A stretch of 64,000 bases of DNA from Arabidopsis thaliana (lineage: Eukaryota; Streptophyta; Magnoliopsida; Brassicales; Brassicaceae), in contig NC_003071.7 of assembly GCF_000001735.4 (NCBI RefSeq), forward strand, positions 9,789,151 to 9,853,150. The letters run 5' to 3'. Positions 43,043-53,203 of this stretch are shown one piece after another. A program made the translations under genes and the position numbers. How positions within the stretch are numbered: the first letter of the stretch is position 1; each line of letters opens with the position of its first letter. Below the pieces are notes generated by a model, which was not told where the DNA came from, did not search any database, and worked only from the letters and a program-made list of their open reading frames with translations.

Positions 43043-45266
43043 ATGGGTGTCGTTATTGAGACCTTTATTTGGGAACCAAGCTCAAGCTTCTTCATCTTCT
43101 TCTTCGTTTCCACATTTTTATCGATATCTCTGTTTCCTTACTTGGCCAAAAACAGAACTTTTGGTAGCTTTGATCATTCTATTTCCTCTTCTTTCGCTCG
43201 GTTCCAGAGATGGTTTCTAGCTATCTACACTCTCTCTTCAGGTACATCATTAGATTTCTTCAGTTGGGTCTACAGATTTTTATCTGTATCTATGGTGCTT
43301 TCAATTTCTGGTTTCGAAAGCTTTCAACTTTTGCCTTTTCTCGTCTATCAAAATGGATCCTTTGCTACAATTTGAATTCTTTGATTGGAATGTGGCAGTG
43401 ATGGAAGGTTTATTGTCAGTGTATGGAGAATTGGAGTTAACAACTTATGGCTTAAGTAAAGAATCAATGGTGTTTTATCTCTGTGTTGGTTATTCGACCG
43501 CTCTTGTTCTTGGTCCTGTACTTGGTGTGGTTTCTGATCTCATGTAAGTAGCTTTTAGTAAAATGTTGATCAAAGTGTTTTCATTTTGTGCTAGTAATGA
43601 TAAATACCGAAACTTTTGTAGAGGTCAGAAGAAAATTTGTCTACTCTATTGTGTCTTGCACCTTATTGTTGGTGTGTGGAAGAGGATTACAATGAGTCCT
43701 AGTGCTTGGTTTGCAAATGTTTTTCTCTCCCTTGCTGGTCTTGTATATTCATTTGGGTTTGAGACTTGGCTTGTTGTGGAACATGAAAAGGTATATGGAT
43801 TGGTCATTGCATTTGAGTTTTTATTATTAGATAATCAATGTTCTGATTTTGTAATGATGTTCTGTGTCTTGTATCTTTGTAGCAAAGTCAGAGGAATGAC
43901 TCGTTAAATGAGACATTCTGGTTGATGACTTTTCTTGAGTCTGCATCTTTAATTGGAGGTCAAGTTCTTGCAAATTGGCTTGTGGGTGAAAATGTTCAGG
44001 ATGGGATTGCATTATCTGCTACGGCGTCTCTGCTCTTGTCTGTTGTGACTATTATTTGTATTGTCCAGACTGCAAAAGAGCCGTTGAAGACCCTTCCGTT
44101 TAGGGATTATTCCACAGCTTTCTATGCGTATGTTCTTGGTGGTAAGATTTTGTCTTCATCTATTCAGTTAAAATTCCTGAAAGAGTATACGCTAATCTTA
44201 GCTTGTTAATGTGATCAGACAAAAGAATATGGTTTCTGGGAACTTCACAAGCCTGTCTTCAGTTTTCCACTGCAGTCTTTTGGATTCTGTGGGCACCAAC
44301 AATAGTGGTATGATTAAGCTTCCTAATATAATATTTGCAGTTGCTTGAACCAAATTTTATATTTCAGAAATCAAATTAGCAATGATGGTTACTGTCATTT
44401 GATGTTTAGGACCTCCAGTGATTCCCTAATTGGCCTTTAGATGATAAAATTATTGGTATTTATTTCTCGACAATGGAATGATTAAAATGAGTTATGTTTG
44501 TTTAGGCTGATGGGCGTGAAGTGAATCTGGGATTGATATATCCATGTTTCTTGGGTTCAAGAATGCTTGGGAGTACTGTATTCCCATGGCTAATGAGTGG
44601 ACAATCATTGCTCCGGCTTGAAGATTGCTTAGTCTACATATACGCACTACTTGGGATAGTGTTTTCTATAGTAGCCTATGATTATCAGGTAACTTATTTG
44701 CTTGTTTCACAAAAGTGTACCAGTGAAAAACTTATTTGCTTCATATGGAAGGCCTCACGCATAAAAGACCATATCCTGCAGGAAATCCGAATCTTAGTAG
44801 TACTTTTCTGCTTATTTCATGGCTTTGCTGGACTGGCACTTCCTTTGCTTGCAAGATTAAGAACAATGTAATGCTCTTATATATTTTTCCTTATTATTCA
44901 TCAGAGACATTCTTTGTTAGTAGAAGAACCTTTCTTCTCTGTTGTAACGGACTGTTATCTTTATTTATAGGTATGTACCAAATGAATTGCGTGGAGGGAT
45001 GATAAGCCTCTCTCAAGTTCCAGCCAATGCAGCTATTTTGTTTTTCTTAATCCAGGTTTGTGCTATCAAAAACACAATTGTTAACCTATTTTGCTTCTGT
45101 TTCTGTTACCTTACCGATCTTAATATTGCAGAGAGGCTACTCTAACAAGATCGAGAACTCAACAATGATGGCTCTTGGTGCCATTTCTTTATTCACTGCA
45201 TCTGGTTGTATATATATGTTGAGACGATGGGGAAAGTCACCACACCATGATTGGCACAAATTATGA
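43043..45266 (+). CDS. Major facilitator superfamily membrane protein (MFSD5/molybdate-transporter-2-like), 449 aa, 9 exons
   Basis: Polytopic membrane carrier. Exons: 43043-43241, 43399-43543, 43622-43790, 43883-44141, 44219-44307, 44506-44688, 44782-44867, 44971-45055, 45132-45266; 1350 coding bases in frame. The N-terminus MGVVIETFIWEPSSSFFIFF opens the first membrane helix. Further hydrophobic segments include FYLCVGYSTALVLGPVLGVV, LAGLVYSFGFETWLVVEHEK, and FWLMTFLESASLIGGQVLAN. The loop DLIGQKKICL has the MFS-type basic turn between helices 2 and 3. It ends RRWGKSPHHDWHKL. The first ATG in the frame that matches the family was used. Relatives include the Chlamydomonas MOT2/human MFSD5 group, linked to molybdate; substrate here is inference. 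Likely At2g23093. Confidence 0.9.
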
Positions 45267-45615
45267 TCCTGAGTAACTCGTGGTCTCTGGTTATGATACT
45301 TATGCGGAAGCAGGACAAGGCAAAACGAAGATAAATCTACTGGAAACTCAAGTTGGTCTATGATCTTGTGTTAATGGTCTCGCTTCGATTTTGTAGCAGC
45401 ATGAAGTGAGGAAACACAAAACCTTGGAAGTTCAAAGATGCAATGAAAGCAGTATAAGAGGTTTGATTATTAGTTTAAGAGGATTCTATTATTTTAAATG
45501 ATTGTTTGATTCATGTCTTATTAAGATCATCTCCTTTGGACCTTTTAGGCATTATTGTTTTACTAGTAAATATGAATGAAATTTTTACAAGTTACAAGTC
45601 AAATCTGAATTATCT
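45267..45615. other. 3' flanks of two converging genes
   Basis: 349 bases between the stop codons of the MFS gene (+) and the prolyl hydroxylase gene (-). It must hold both 3' UTRs; there is no other signal. Confidence 0.7.
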
Positions 45616-47085
45616 TCAATCATATGTTTGGTCTCTTATCCATTTGGTGGCAACCCATTTCTCACCCTTGATAACAGGACAGCTTCCATGTAGAGATGTC
45701 TGCAACAACAAACCCAAAATTCTGAGAAAGATCAAACATTTTATGTCTTAAATGAGGTTTTTGATTGTCAGGAACACTAACTTGATCGATCGTTCCATTT
45801 GGAAACAAATTGTAGAAGAAAATGGCGTCTCCTTGTCGCGGCTTTACTTTCAGACCAACACACTTCTCATAATCATATCTTCCATTCATATTTCTCCCAT
45901 TCTGCTTCCACAAAACCATTCTGTTTTACAACTCAAAATCCCAACCATGTTAAATCGAAAGAAAGAAACAATGATTACCTCGAATGGGAACATCGTCTCT
46001 CCACCTTCTTCGACACTCGATAAGAACAATAGGAAAGTCACGACCTGCATTCATATGTTGAGCCATGAGTGGAGGATCAACAGATGGTAGTTTTGAATCA
46101 ACTTTAATAAAATCCGAAGCAAGAAAACGAAGTTAGGTTGCTTACTTACCCTTTGGCTTATTAGGGGACCATACTCTGCTGAATGGAAAGCATCATAATG
46201 TGAATCATACTTCTGGCCAAGCTGATACCTCAAGATGTTGAATGACTGGAGAATAAACACAAGAAGGTCTTATTAATATATTCATAAGTAGGTCTTATTG
46301 ATCATATATGCATTGGTTTTGTATTGCTTACTTCGTAATAATCTTTGGGGAATCTTGTGGCTAAAGCTATTTTCTCTTCGATGGCAGCTAAAACCCCGGA
46401 TTCGTCTTCATCGGTGTGCTGATGAAGACTCCGGTACTGCATTTGAAAATGTTTAGTTTCTTGTAATGGTCATTGATCTACTAAGGCTATCCATTTTCAA
46501 GAATTGAGTCTTATGTAAGTTTTCTTTAACCTTGTTCTAACGTTTTGAGTGGTTTCTGCGGTTTCACCTTTCCTTAAAGCAAGCGTAGAAGGCTTAAGCT
46601 TAGGCTTTGCCATATCGATAACGGCTTCACATTGTTGTTTCGTTGCGAAATTCGGCAAGTAAAAAACTCGAGGATTCCAGCTTAAACCCTGATCATTCCA
46701 CATCAAAACATGTACCAATCCTTGTGAATCTGATGAATCTAAAGTTATGAGAGTTCTCTTTATATTGTTGTAGATTTGAGAAGTAACTGACATGAAAAGG
46801 AATGTTAGAGACAGAAGAACCATGATCCAAAGAATCAGTTTCATCGTTAACAGATCTTCTTGTTGTCGGAATCTCACTGAAACTAATTCCCTGTAGAAAA
46901 CAGAGGAAACAGAGTTCTTAAAGGTCTTCAACGGAACTCGATGATCGAAGATTTTAAGAGAGAAAGAGATAAAGAACCTGAGAGAAAAGATTGAAGAAAC
47001 AGAAACCGAAGATGGCCAAGAAGAAGCAACACGCAATGAAAACGTACGGAAACACTAACTTCTTCTCTTTGCCATATGATCTCAT
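45616..47085 (-). CDS. P4H13: Prolyl 4-hydroxylase (Fe(II)/2-oxoglutarate oxygenase), 274 aa, 8 exons
   Basis: Type II membrane protein of ER/Golgi that would hydroxylate prolines in extensins and AGPs. Exons on minus: 47085-46978, 46890-46792, 46688-46542, 46436-46332, 46245-46150, 46044-45979, 45901-45782, 45699-45616. After MRSYGKEKK comes one membrane anchor (about residues 11-33). The double-stranded beta-helix keeps HYDAF (Fe-binding His and Asp), the distal His in SLHGSCPV, and Lys for 2-oxoglutarate in EKWVATKW. Exon 3 must end at CAAAAC (donor gttaga) to stay in frame; the family-typical donor 11 bases downstream would shift it. As a result the usual R-T-S-x-G segment reads YRSLHQHT. 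P4H13 (At2g23096) from memory of length and sequence. Activity is uncertain. Confidence 0.9.
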
Positions 47086-47341
47086 CTTGACGAAGATTTT
47101 CTTCCTTCGTGTGGAGACTTAGAATCAGCGGGAATTTGAATTCTGAAACAGAGAAAAAGAGAGAGAGAGTTAAAAAGAGAGTTACCAAAGTAGAAGATGT
47201 GTTTGACAGAATCTAACCAAAACTTTGTGTTTTTTTTCTTTTTTCTTTTACAAAGCAAGTCATTTCCAGACTTATTAGATACGTTTAAATTGTGTGCTAT
47301 GAACAGAAGACAAAAAGAAAGGTATAATTAATACTAAAAGA

Positions 47342-48060
47342 CTAGGATTTAACCCGTGGTATACCACAGGGCAAATATTTTATTTATATATATAATAATC
47401 TTAAATTTTACGATTTTAAATTTAGTATTAAAATTATATAATTTTATATTAATATTGTAAAAAAAAAATTAGTGATGATAGAATAATAAATAAAGATTTA
47501 ACCCGTGTTATATCAATGCAAACCCGTCGCACTATATAACTCGTCTCATAATATTTTAATATCTTTTTATAAGGATAAATATTAATAATATTTTATAAAG
47601 TTAAAATATATCAATAATAATATACCATTAATGCTAATAGATCTCTTTAAAAAAGAATATTAGTGTGTAGTACATTTTAGATTTGGAAAGATTTAAATGA
47701 TTGTTGTGATATATTTATTTTAATTCTAAATTTTAGTAACAAAATTGATTTATATTTAGATTTGAGAAGAAATTTGTTAAAATATTAAATGCTAATGGCA
47801 TTGGATGGTAAATAAATCTCAACTTGAGGATTTATTTCATAAAAGTGCTGCAAAAATGTATATGTAGATTTTTTAATACCTTATGTTGAACTCTTGAATT
47901 AACCAAAACTGGTTAATATATTGGGATAACATTGCATTGAAATTCTTGTACTAATAAATATTGGGACACATTGAATTAATAATTTAGTATGTTCTTTCTT
48001 TTTTAACCTTCTTTTTTTTTCCTAACAAACATACAGTAGTACATTTTAAATTGATTACAT
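47342..48060 (-). mobile_element. Helitron-like (ATREP-type) element, 3' end
   Basis: On the minus strand the palindrome TGGTATACCA within CCCTGTGGTATACCACGGG is followed by TTAAATC and the terminus CTAG (47345-47342), then T. This is the same arrangement as at 961. The body is very AT-rich. The 5' TC end was not identified; the right limit is set where AT-rich character gives way before 48100 and is approximate. Confidence 0.5.
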
Positions 48061-48374
48061 TTAAAAAATATTAATGCAGTGATTCACTTACTGTAGGTGC
48101 CAATAAAAATTTAAAAGAACAGTTACAATCTCTCCCTTTTGCGTTACCAAACCAGATCTTTTCCAGGTTTTAGGTCATCACAAACGGCCAACACAACATT
48201 TTGATCAAATACTCAACTATAAAAAAAAGACGAAGCATTACAAATCCGAATGACCAGAAACCTTAATTTAACAAACATTCAAATTGTGTGACCTCATACC
48301 ACGTTGACTGTCCTTTAGCTTACGGGCTCTATCGAGAAGTCGTATTAGTCTAGTGATAAAAGAGTGATGAAGTT

Positions 48375-48455
48375 CACTTGAGGCCTTGAGGGGTGGTGTT
48401 TGACTGTTGAAGCTCACTTGAGGGACTTGAGCTGTGCTGTTTGGCTGCTGAAGAG
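48375..48455. repeat. Imperfect 40-bp tandem duplication spanning the stop codon of the DC1 gene
   Basis: Units beginning 'cacttgagg' at 48375 and 48415 share 'gtggtgtttgactgttgaag' versus 'gtgctgtttggctgctgaag'. The second unit contains the last DC1 codons and stop; the first lies in the 3' UTR. Confidence 0.7.
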
Positions 48456-50558
48456 TTCACTTCCTCTGCTCTCATAGATCTTAACTTTTCTAACACAACC
48501 CAAATCACAGTAAACATTATCTTGGTACTTGAATACCGAAATGTCCGTACAACGTACATGACATACAGAGCAAAACGGTCGAGTGTTACCATCGTTAAGA
48601 GCAATTTCAATCTCTCCTTCTTTTCCGACAAAATGTTGGGGTTTAATGTACATGTCATTTCCCAATAAACATTTCAGATGGAGAGTGACTCTACAAGAGT
48701 CACATGTATAGAACCACTCGCTCGCATCTAGTTTTGATTCACAAATCTCACACCAGTATTGACCACTTGTTGTTCCTTTTTCTCCATAGCAAAGTGTGAG
48801 TGGATGGCTATCGTGCTTGTAGTGTGCTACACTTGGCAAAGTAGCACATTCAACTCCCAGAAAGGAGTCGCAGATCAAACACTCTAAGTACTTTCTTGAA
48901 CACGCATTACTACAACCCATGCATGCTCCTTTGGTCAAATTGATGTAGATGGGGTGATTTGGATGGCTCTCATGGACTGATGTATCAGGAAGGAAAGCAC
49001 ACTTGACATCTACCTGAAAGTCACAAAATTCTACGTTGCAACTGTACACGAAACCCGTACTATGTCGGCGACAAGCACTGCAAGCAAACATGCCTTCAAC
49101 AGAATAACCATCAACGTAAAGCTGAAGAGAGGGGTCACTTTTGTTAAGGATAAGTGGATGCTTGTGTAGCGGATGATGTTGTATGCGAGGAAGACATGCA
49201 CATGCTTCGTGAAGAACAAAGTCGCAGTCCAAACAAGTGTAAAAAGTATCATAAATCGATATTGGAAAGCAGCACGCCTTACAAAACTTTTTTTCACCGC
49301 GATGGCTACCCTTCCCTTGGAGTTTTAGATGACATGAATGAGTGAAATGATGTATCGTCTCCTCATCAATTCTTACGAATGGTTCGATAACTTCTTCTGG
49401 TTCTTCAGGCACATCTTCGAGATCTTTGCCGTCCCACACGTTTTTATTCGTTGCACATTTGGAATGTGCACCATAACAACATCCCTTAATGCAAGAATAA
49501 TGTCCGTAGCTAATGTCGATGGTTTTACGACAAACTCCACAAGAAAAATCACCGGAAATAAGAGAGGAAATGAGAGACAGGCGGTGTTGGTGGCGGGTGA
49601 TCTTAATGACACGAGGTAGATTAATACAAGCTCTATGAACCATGTAGTTACAAGGAAGACAAGCGTAAACTGGATCATGAGCGTCATTGAGAGACAACCC
49701 ACAAACATCACAAGGTAAAGGGATTCGTCTAGGAAAAAGAGTGAGAATGTGGCTGTGGCTTTTTAGGTGAGTGATAGTGAGAGGTGGTGGCTTTATCGTA
49801 CAAGTGAAATTGAGGCTGAAGTTGCAAACAGAACAATGATAGTATATATCTTCAAAACGTTTCTGACAACATTTGCATTTTCCATAATATATATCTGATA
49901 GATCGTTATCGTCATCATCATCATCATCGTCATCATCATCAAGATCAACATCATCATCATCATCATCTTCAACATCAAAAAAAGGACTAAAAAAACGAGC
50001 ACGACGACGAAGAAGACGACGACGACCACCAAACTCATCATCACTGTCAAAAGAACCTTCTGAATCAGAGGACGACGATTCTCCCCATTCTTGAGGTATC
50101 TTAGAGGTGTCAAAATTAGGATCTAAGGAGATGAGGGTGAGTGGGTGAGAAAGGTGAAGAGGGTGTTTCATCTGCTGTGGTAAGACGTGACAACCTCTAT
50201 GGAATTCCAAATTGCAAAGAGGACAAAAGTAATAGTACCTTTTTCCCTCCAAGTGTTTGCCTTTGCATCCGAAGCATTCAGAGAGTTGAGACTGACTTAG
50301 TAAACGGCGGCGTTGGAGCTTGTGCGGTTCAACTGGATCGGAGAAAGGGCAAAGGTGTTTAGTTGGTGGCCGTTGCTGCTGCGTGTTGCCGCCATTGCCA
50401 AACCTTTGCCTTACAGATCGAATGTTATGTCTAGATCGCAGCTTGTCCAAGCGGCGGCGGAACCTGTTTAAGGGAAGCTTCTTCCGCAGTGAAGCCATAT
50501 GGGTTTGTGTTTGTTTACAATTGGATAAAGAAGCAGCCAATTTTATCATTTTGTACAA
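48414..50558 (-). CDS. Cysteine/histidine-rich DC1-domain (C1_2) protein, 714 aa, single exon
   Basis: Plant-specific protein with repeated zinc-binding C1-like (DC1) modules. The frame is uninterrupted. An alternative start at residue 21 (MASLRKKLPL, 50498) is equally plausible and gives a basic N-terminus. Modules of the type H-x-H-P-L ... C-x2-C ... Y-x-C-x2-C-x-F-x-H-x2-C start near residues 85, 225, 265, 330, 400, 460, 510, 560 and 620; examples are CPLCNLEFHRGC, CLPCNYMVHRACINLPR, and CLDCDFVLHEACACLPR. Between modules 1 and 2 lies an acidic tract (residues about 196-219, almost all Asp). The arrangement fits the large Arabidopsis DC1 family, whose members are mostly uncharacterised and possibly bind lipid, Zn or protein. 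Likely At2g23100. Confidence 0.9.
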   Translation of the reverse strand: MYKMIKLAASLSNCKQTQTHMASLRKKLPLNRFRRRLDKLRSRHNIRSVRQRFGNGGNTQQQRPPTKHLCPFSDPVEPHKLQRRRLLSQSQLSECFGCKGKHLEGKRYYYFCPLCNLEFHRGCHVLPQQMKHPLHLSHPLTLISLDPNFDTSKIPQEWGESSSSDSEGSFDSDDEFGGRRRLLRRRARFFSPFFDVEDDDDDDVDLDDDDDDDDDDDNDLSDIYYGKCKCCQKRFEDIYYHCSVCNFSLNFTCTIKPPPLTITHLKSHSHILTLFPRRIPLPCDVCGLSLNDAHDPVYACLPCNYMVHRACINLPRVIKITRHQHRLSLISSLISGDFSCGVCRKTIDISYGHYSCIKGCCYGAHSKCATNKNVWDGKDLEDVPEEPEEVIEPFVRIDEETIHHFTHSCHLKLQGKGSHRGEKKFCKACCFPISIYDTFYTCLDCDFVLHEACACLPRIQHHPLHKHPLILNKSDPSLQLYVDGYSVEGMFACSACRRHSTGFVYSCNVEFCDFQVDVKCAFLPDTSVHESHPNHPIYINLTKGACMGCSNACSRKYLECLICDSFLGVECATLPSVAHYKHDSHPLTLCYGEKGTTSGQYWCEICESKLDASEWFYTCDSCRVTLHLKCLLGNDMYIKPQHFVGKEGEIEIALNDGNTRPFCSVCHVRCTDISVFKYQDNVYCDLGCVRKVKIYESRGSELFSSQTAQLKSLK

Positions 50559-51309
50559 TCCATTTTAGACTTGAGGCTCTCACGTTGAGACTCATTTTGA
50601 TTCAACTATTCGATGCTTCCAGTTCCAGCTGTAGTTTTGTTTTTTTAACGCGCTTTAGTTTACGAAGGGCCGAGGGCCAATAATTTGGCTATATTTTCGA
50701 TTATACAAAGACAACCACTCCTTATTCTTCTATTTAATTGATAATATTTAGCTGTAAATATCATACTAATATTATTTGAATAATGACTATTCAATATAAG
50801 GTAATAAATGACTAGATCATGATCGTTCTCTTGAATGAGTTAGTGAATAAGACGTTTGGTGAGAAGTGTTGACATACAAAATGAAGATAATTTTGTTCGT
50901 GTTTTTTCATGATGCATTGTCATTCATCTACCATTCATCGAATTTATTTTATCACATATATATGAATCAGAAAAAGAAAATAAATTTTTTCAGGTAGATG
51001 GAATGTCCAATATAAATTTATTGAATATTAGTATTATATATTGTAATAGTGAAATTTTGTATAATATTTCTGTGATCATATAACTTTATATAATTATTAT
51101 ATTTTTAGAAATAAATGATAAAATTATAAAGATAGGCTTTCTTGCACAAAACGTCAAAAACAATCGTATAAAACTTAAAAACTTTTAATGTTTTTTTGTT
51201 TTTTTTTTTTTAAATTGCAGATGCTTCTAGGACCCTAGTTTAGATAACGTAAATCTTAACATAAAAGTCACGTATATCGAGAAGCTTACTAATTGCCACC
51301 GGTATACCG
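50559..51309. other. Intergenic, promoter space for DC1 and LEA genes
   Basis: AT-rich 750-base spacer between a minus-strand and a plus-strand gene. No gene is seen; the LEA promoter motifs begin at 51310. Confidence 0.6.
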
Positions 51310-51349
51310 CACGTGTCAGAAATATACGAGCTATACGTGAGCTATATAA
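51310..51349 (+). promoter_or_regulatory. ABRE/G-box and TATA box of LEA-6 gene 1
   Basis: CACGTGTC at 51310-51317 is a perfect ABA-responsive element, and TATATAA at 51343-51349 is placed 53 bases before the ATG. This fits ABA- or seed/drought-induced expression. Confidence 0.7.
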
Positions 51350-51401
51350 GCAGCAAGTGTAAACCTCTCACGGGCAAGCATTTAGCAAAACGCATAACAA
51401 G

Positions 51402-51680
51402 ATGGAGGATCAGAAAAAGCCACCAACGACCGAGCAAGAAGTGAAAGAAGTTAAAAACGACGACCTCGAGTCTATCAAGACCCCATACTTGGACTATGAT
51501 AACTTGGAAGATTACAAGATGAAAGGTTACGGAGCACAAGGCCACCAAGAGCCTAAACTCGGTATGGGAGGTGGAGCCACCGATGCTCCCACTCCTTCAG
51601 GCGGTCTTGGACGCGGTGGAGGCGCTGCATCGACGGATCTTTCTTCTACCGATGCGATTAACCGTCAGGGCGTTCCGTGA
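51402..51680 (+). CDS. Group 6 late embryogenesis abundant protein (LEA_6/PvLEA18-like), 92 aa
   Basis: Small hydrophilic, disordered protein with no Cys or Trp. Signature elements of LEA_6 are present in order: acidic N-terminus MEDQKKPPTTEQE, LEDYKMKGYGAQGHQEPKLG (residues about 36-55) and GGGATDAPTPSGG (57-69). Protein ends in NRQGVP. Intronless. Group 6 LEAs accumulate in drying seeds and under water deficit; protective chaperone-like action is proposed. The upstream ABRE agrees. A second copy lies 1.3 kb downstream on the same strand. Likely At2g23110. Confidence 0.93.
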   Translation: MEDQKKPPTTEQEVKEVKNDDLESIKTPYLDYDNLEDYKMKGYGAQGHQEPKLGMGGGATDAPTPSGGLGRGGGAASTDLSSTDAINRQGVP

Positions 51681-52172
51681 AAAACTTTATTATAGGATCG
51701 TCAACAAACACAAAGGGTAGCTTCGCTTGTCTAATAACTGATCAAGTTTCGGTTCTTTAACGTGTTTCAAAAAACAAAAAAAAAAACACTTGTAATGCAA
51801 GTTTTTTTTTTTTCGTGTAGAGTTTAATGCTAAATAATTCTCAAGTTTGAAATGATATCATACCAAATAAATAGGAACAGTTTTAGGACCTGTTTCGTAC
51901 TTCAATTTTCTCATTTCATATCCATTCATATAGTTTTTTTTTTTTTATAGTTAAAGAGATACGAACCTAATCACCATCTTCAACTCTATTCGTAGTTGTA
52001 GATTAAGGAGCTCTTCCAAGAGATTCATTCTATAACTTCTTTTACATCTTGGAGTACTATGTAACAACCCTTTTTACACTTCCAAAGAGTCCACACTACT
52101 TCTATTTTTAATTTATTTTTTCGTCAAACACTAAGGTTTTCCGTTAGAGATTTAGAGTCATTTATAAACCAC

Positions 52173-52275
52173 GGAAAAGCAGAATACTATGTCAACAATA
52201 ATTTAAGATTTTTTCTCAAATATTTACATGGAAAAGCAGAATACTATGTCAACAATAATTAAGTTTTTTTCTCTA
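52173..52275. repeat. 57-bp-period direct duplication between the LEA genes
   Basis: 'ggaaaagcagaatactatgt' followed by 'caacaataatt' occurs at 52173 and again at 52230, in both cases followed by a T-rich stretch ending in ctc. Confidence 0.9.
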
Positions 52276-52951
52276 GCTTCTATATCTGAACCTCCAAGGC
52301 ATGTTACACTCCTCCTAATTATGTAGAATTGGTTGCTGCTAGTTCAACCATATATCTTCCACAATTAATTATAAATGCCGCTCCTCTGATTTTCTCACCA
52401 ATTAAAGAAGAATCACTAAATTAACATGTTCTAGTCTCAAAAAAAAAAAACATGTAATAGTCTCAAGGATGTTCTAAATGAAAAGGCTCAATAAAACCAA
52501 ATAATGAATCATCACAAAAGCTATGTCAACGAAGACAAAATGCAAGTGTGGATATTTTTCAGAAACTGCGTAAAACACCGTGAAAATCATCTTCTTCTTT
52601 TTTTTTTTTTTGGTCAAACTCTCTACAGAGTTTATCAAGTGATTTTTACCGGTACCTGTTTTTCCTTGTTTGGTTCAACTCAATTATTCGCCTTAAACCC
52701 ACTTTAAGAAAAGCCCACTGAAAAGCCTACTTTAAAATTCAACCAAAAGGCCCATAAGTACTACAGCCGACATCAGCAGACAACAAGCCACGTCGATCTC
52801 GAGGAACCGCGTAATTAACGTGTCGGAATCACACGAGCCACCGTGTACTAGATAGCTCCATAAAAGCAGACACATCTCATGAAGCAGAACCTAAAACCTT
52901 TAATAGCAAACGAAAAATAAAAAAGAAGAAACTAACAAAACAAAAAAAAAA

Positions 52952-53203
52952 ATGGAGGCCGGGAAAACACCACCGACGACGACAACAACGACGGAGAAGA
53001 AAACGGAGCAAGTGAAAGACAACGACTTGCCGACCGATAGCCCTTACATGGCGACGGGTACTTTGGAAGATTACAAATTGAAAGCTTATGGAGCCGAAGG
53101 TCACCAAGAGCCTACTCCTGGTCTTGGAGGTGGCTCCACCGATGCTCCTACTCCTTCTGGCGACGCACCCGCCGCCACTACCACCGATGCGAAAGCTCCG
53201 TGA
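52952..53203 (+). CDS. Group 6 late embryogenesis abundant protein, 83 aa
   Basis: Tandem paralog of the gene at 51402. Conserved core: GTLEDYKLKAYGAEGHQEP (about residues 34-52) then GGGSTDAPTPSGD. The N-terminus (MEAGKTPPTTTTTTEKKTEQ) has a Thr run; the C-terminus is shorter, ending TDAKAP. Intronless. Upstream are ACGTGTC at 52818-52824 and 'gccacgtcg' at 52789, ABRE-like elements, suggesting shared ABA/desiccation control. Likely At2g23120. Confidence 0.92.
   Translation: MEAGKTPPTTTTTTEKKTEQVKDNDLPTDSPYMATGTLEDYKLKAYGAEGHQEPTPGLGGGSTDAPTPSGDAPAATTTDAKAP

Noticed and set aside
50141-50568. Plus-strand open frames of 73-82 codons
   Set aside because: Antisense shadows of the DC1 gene, caused by its Cys- and Arg-rich codons.
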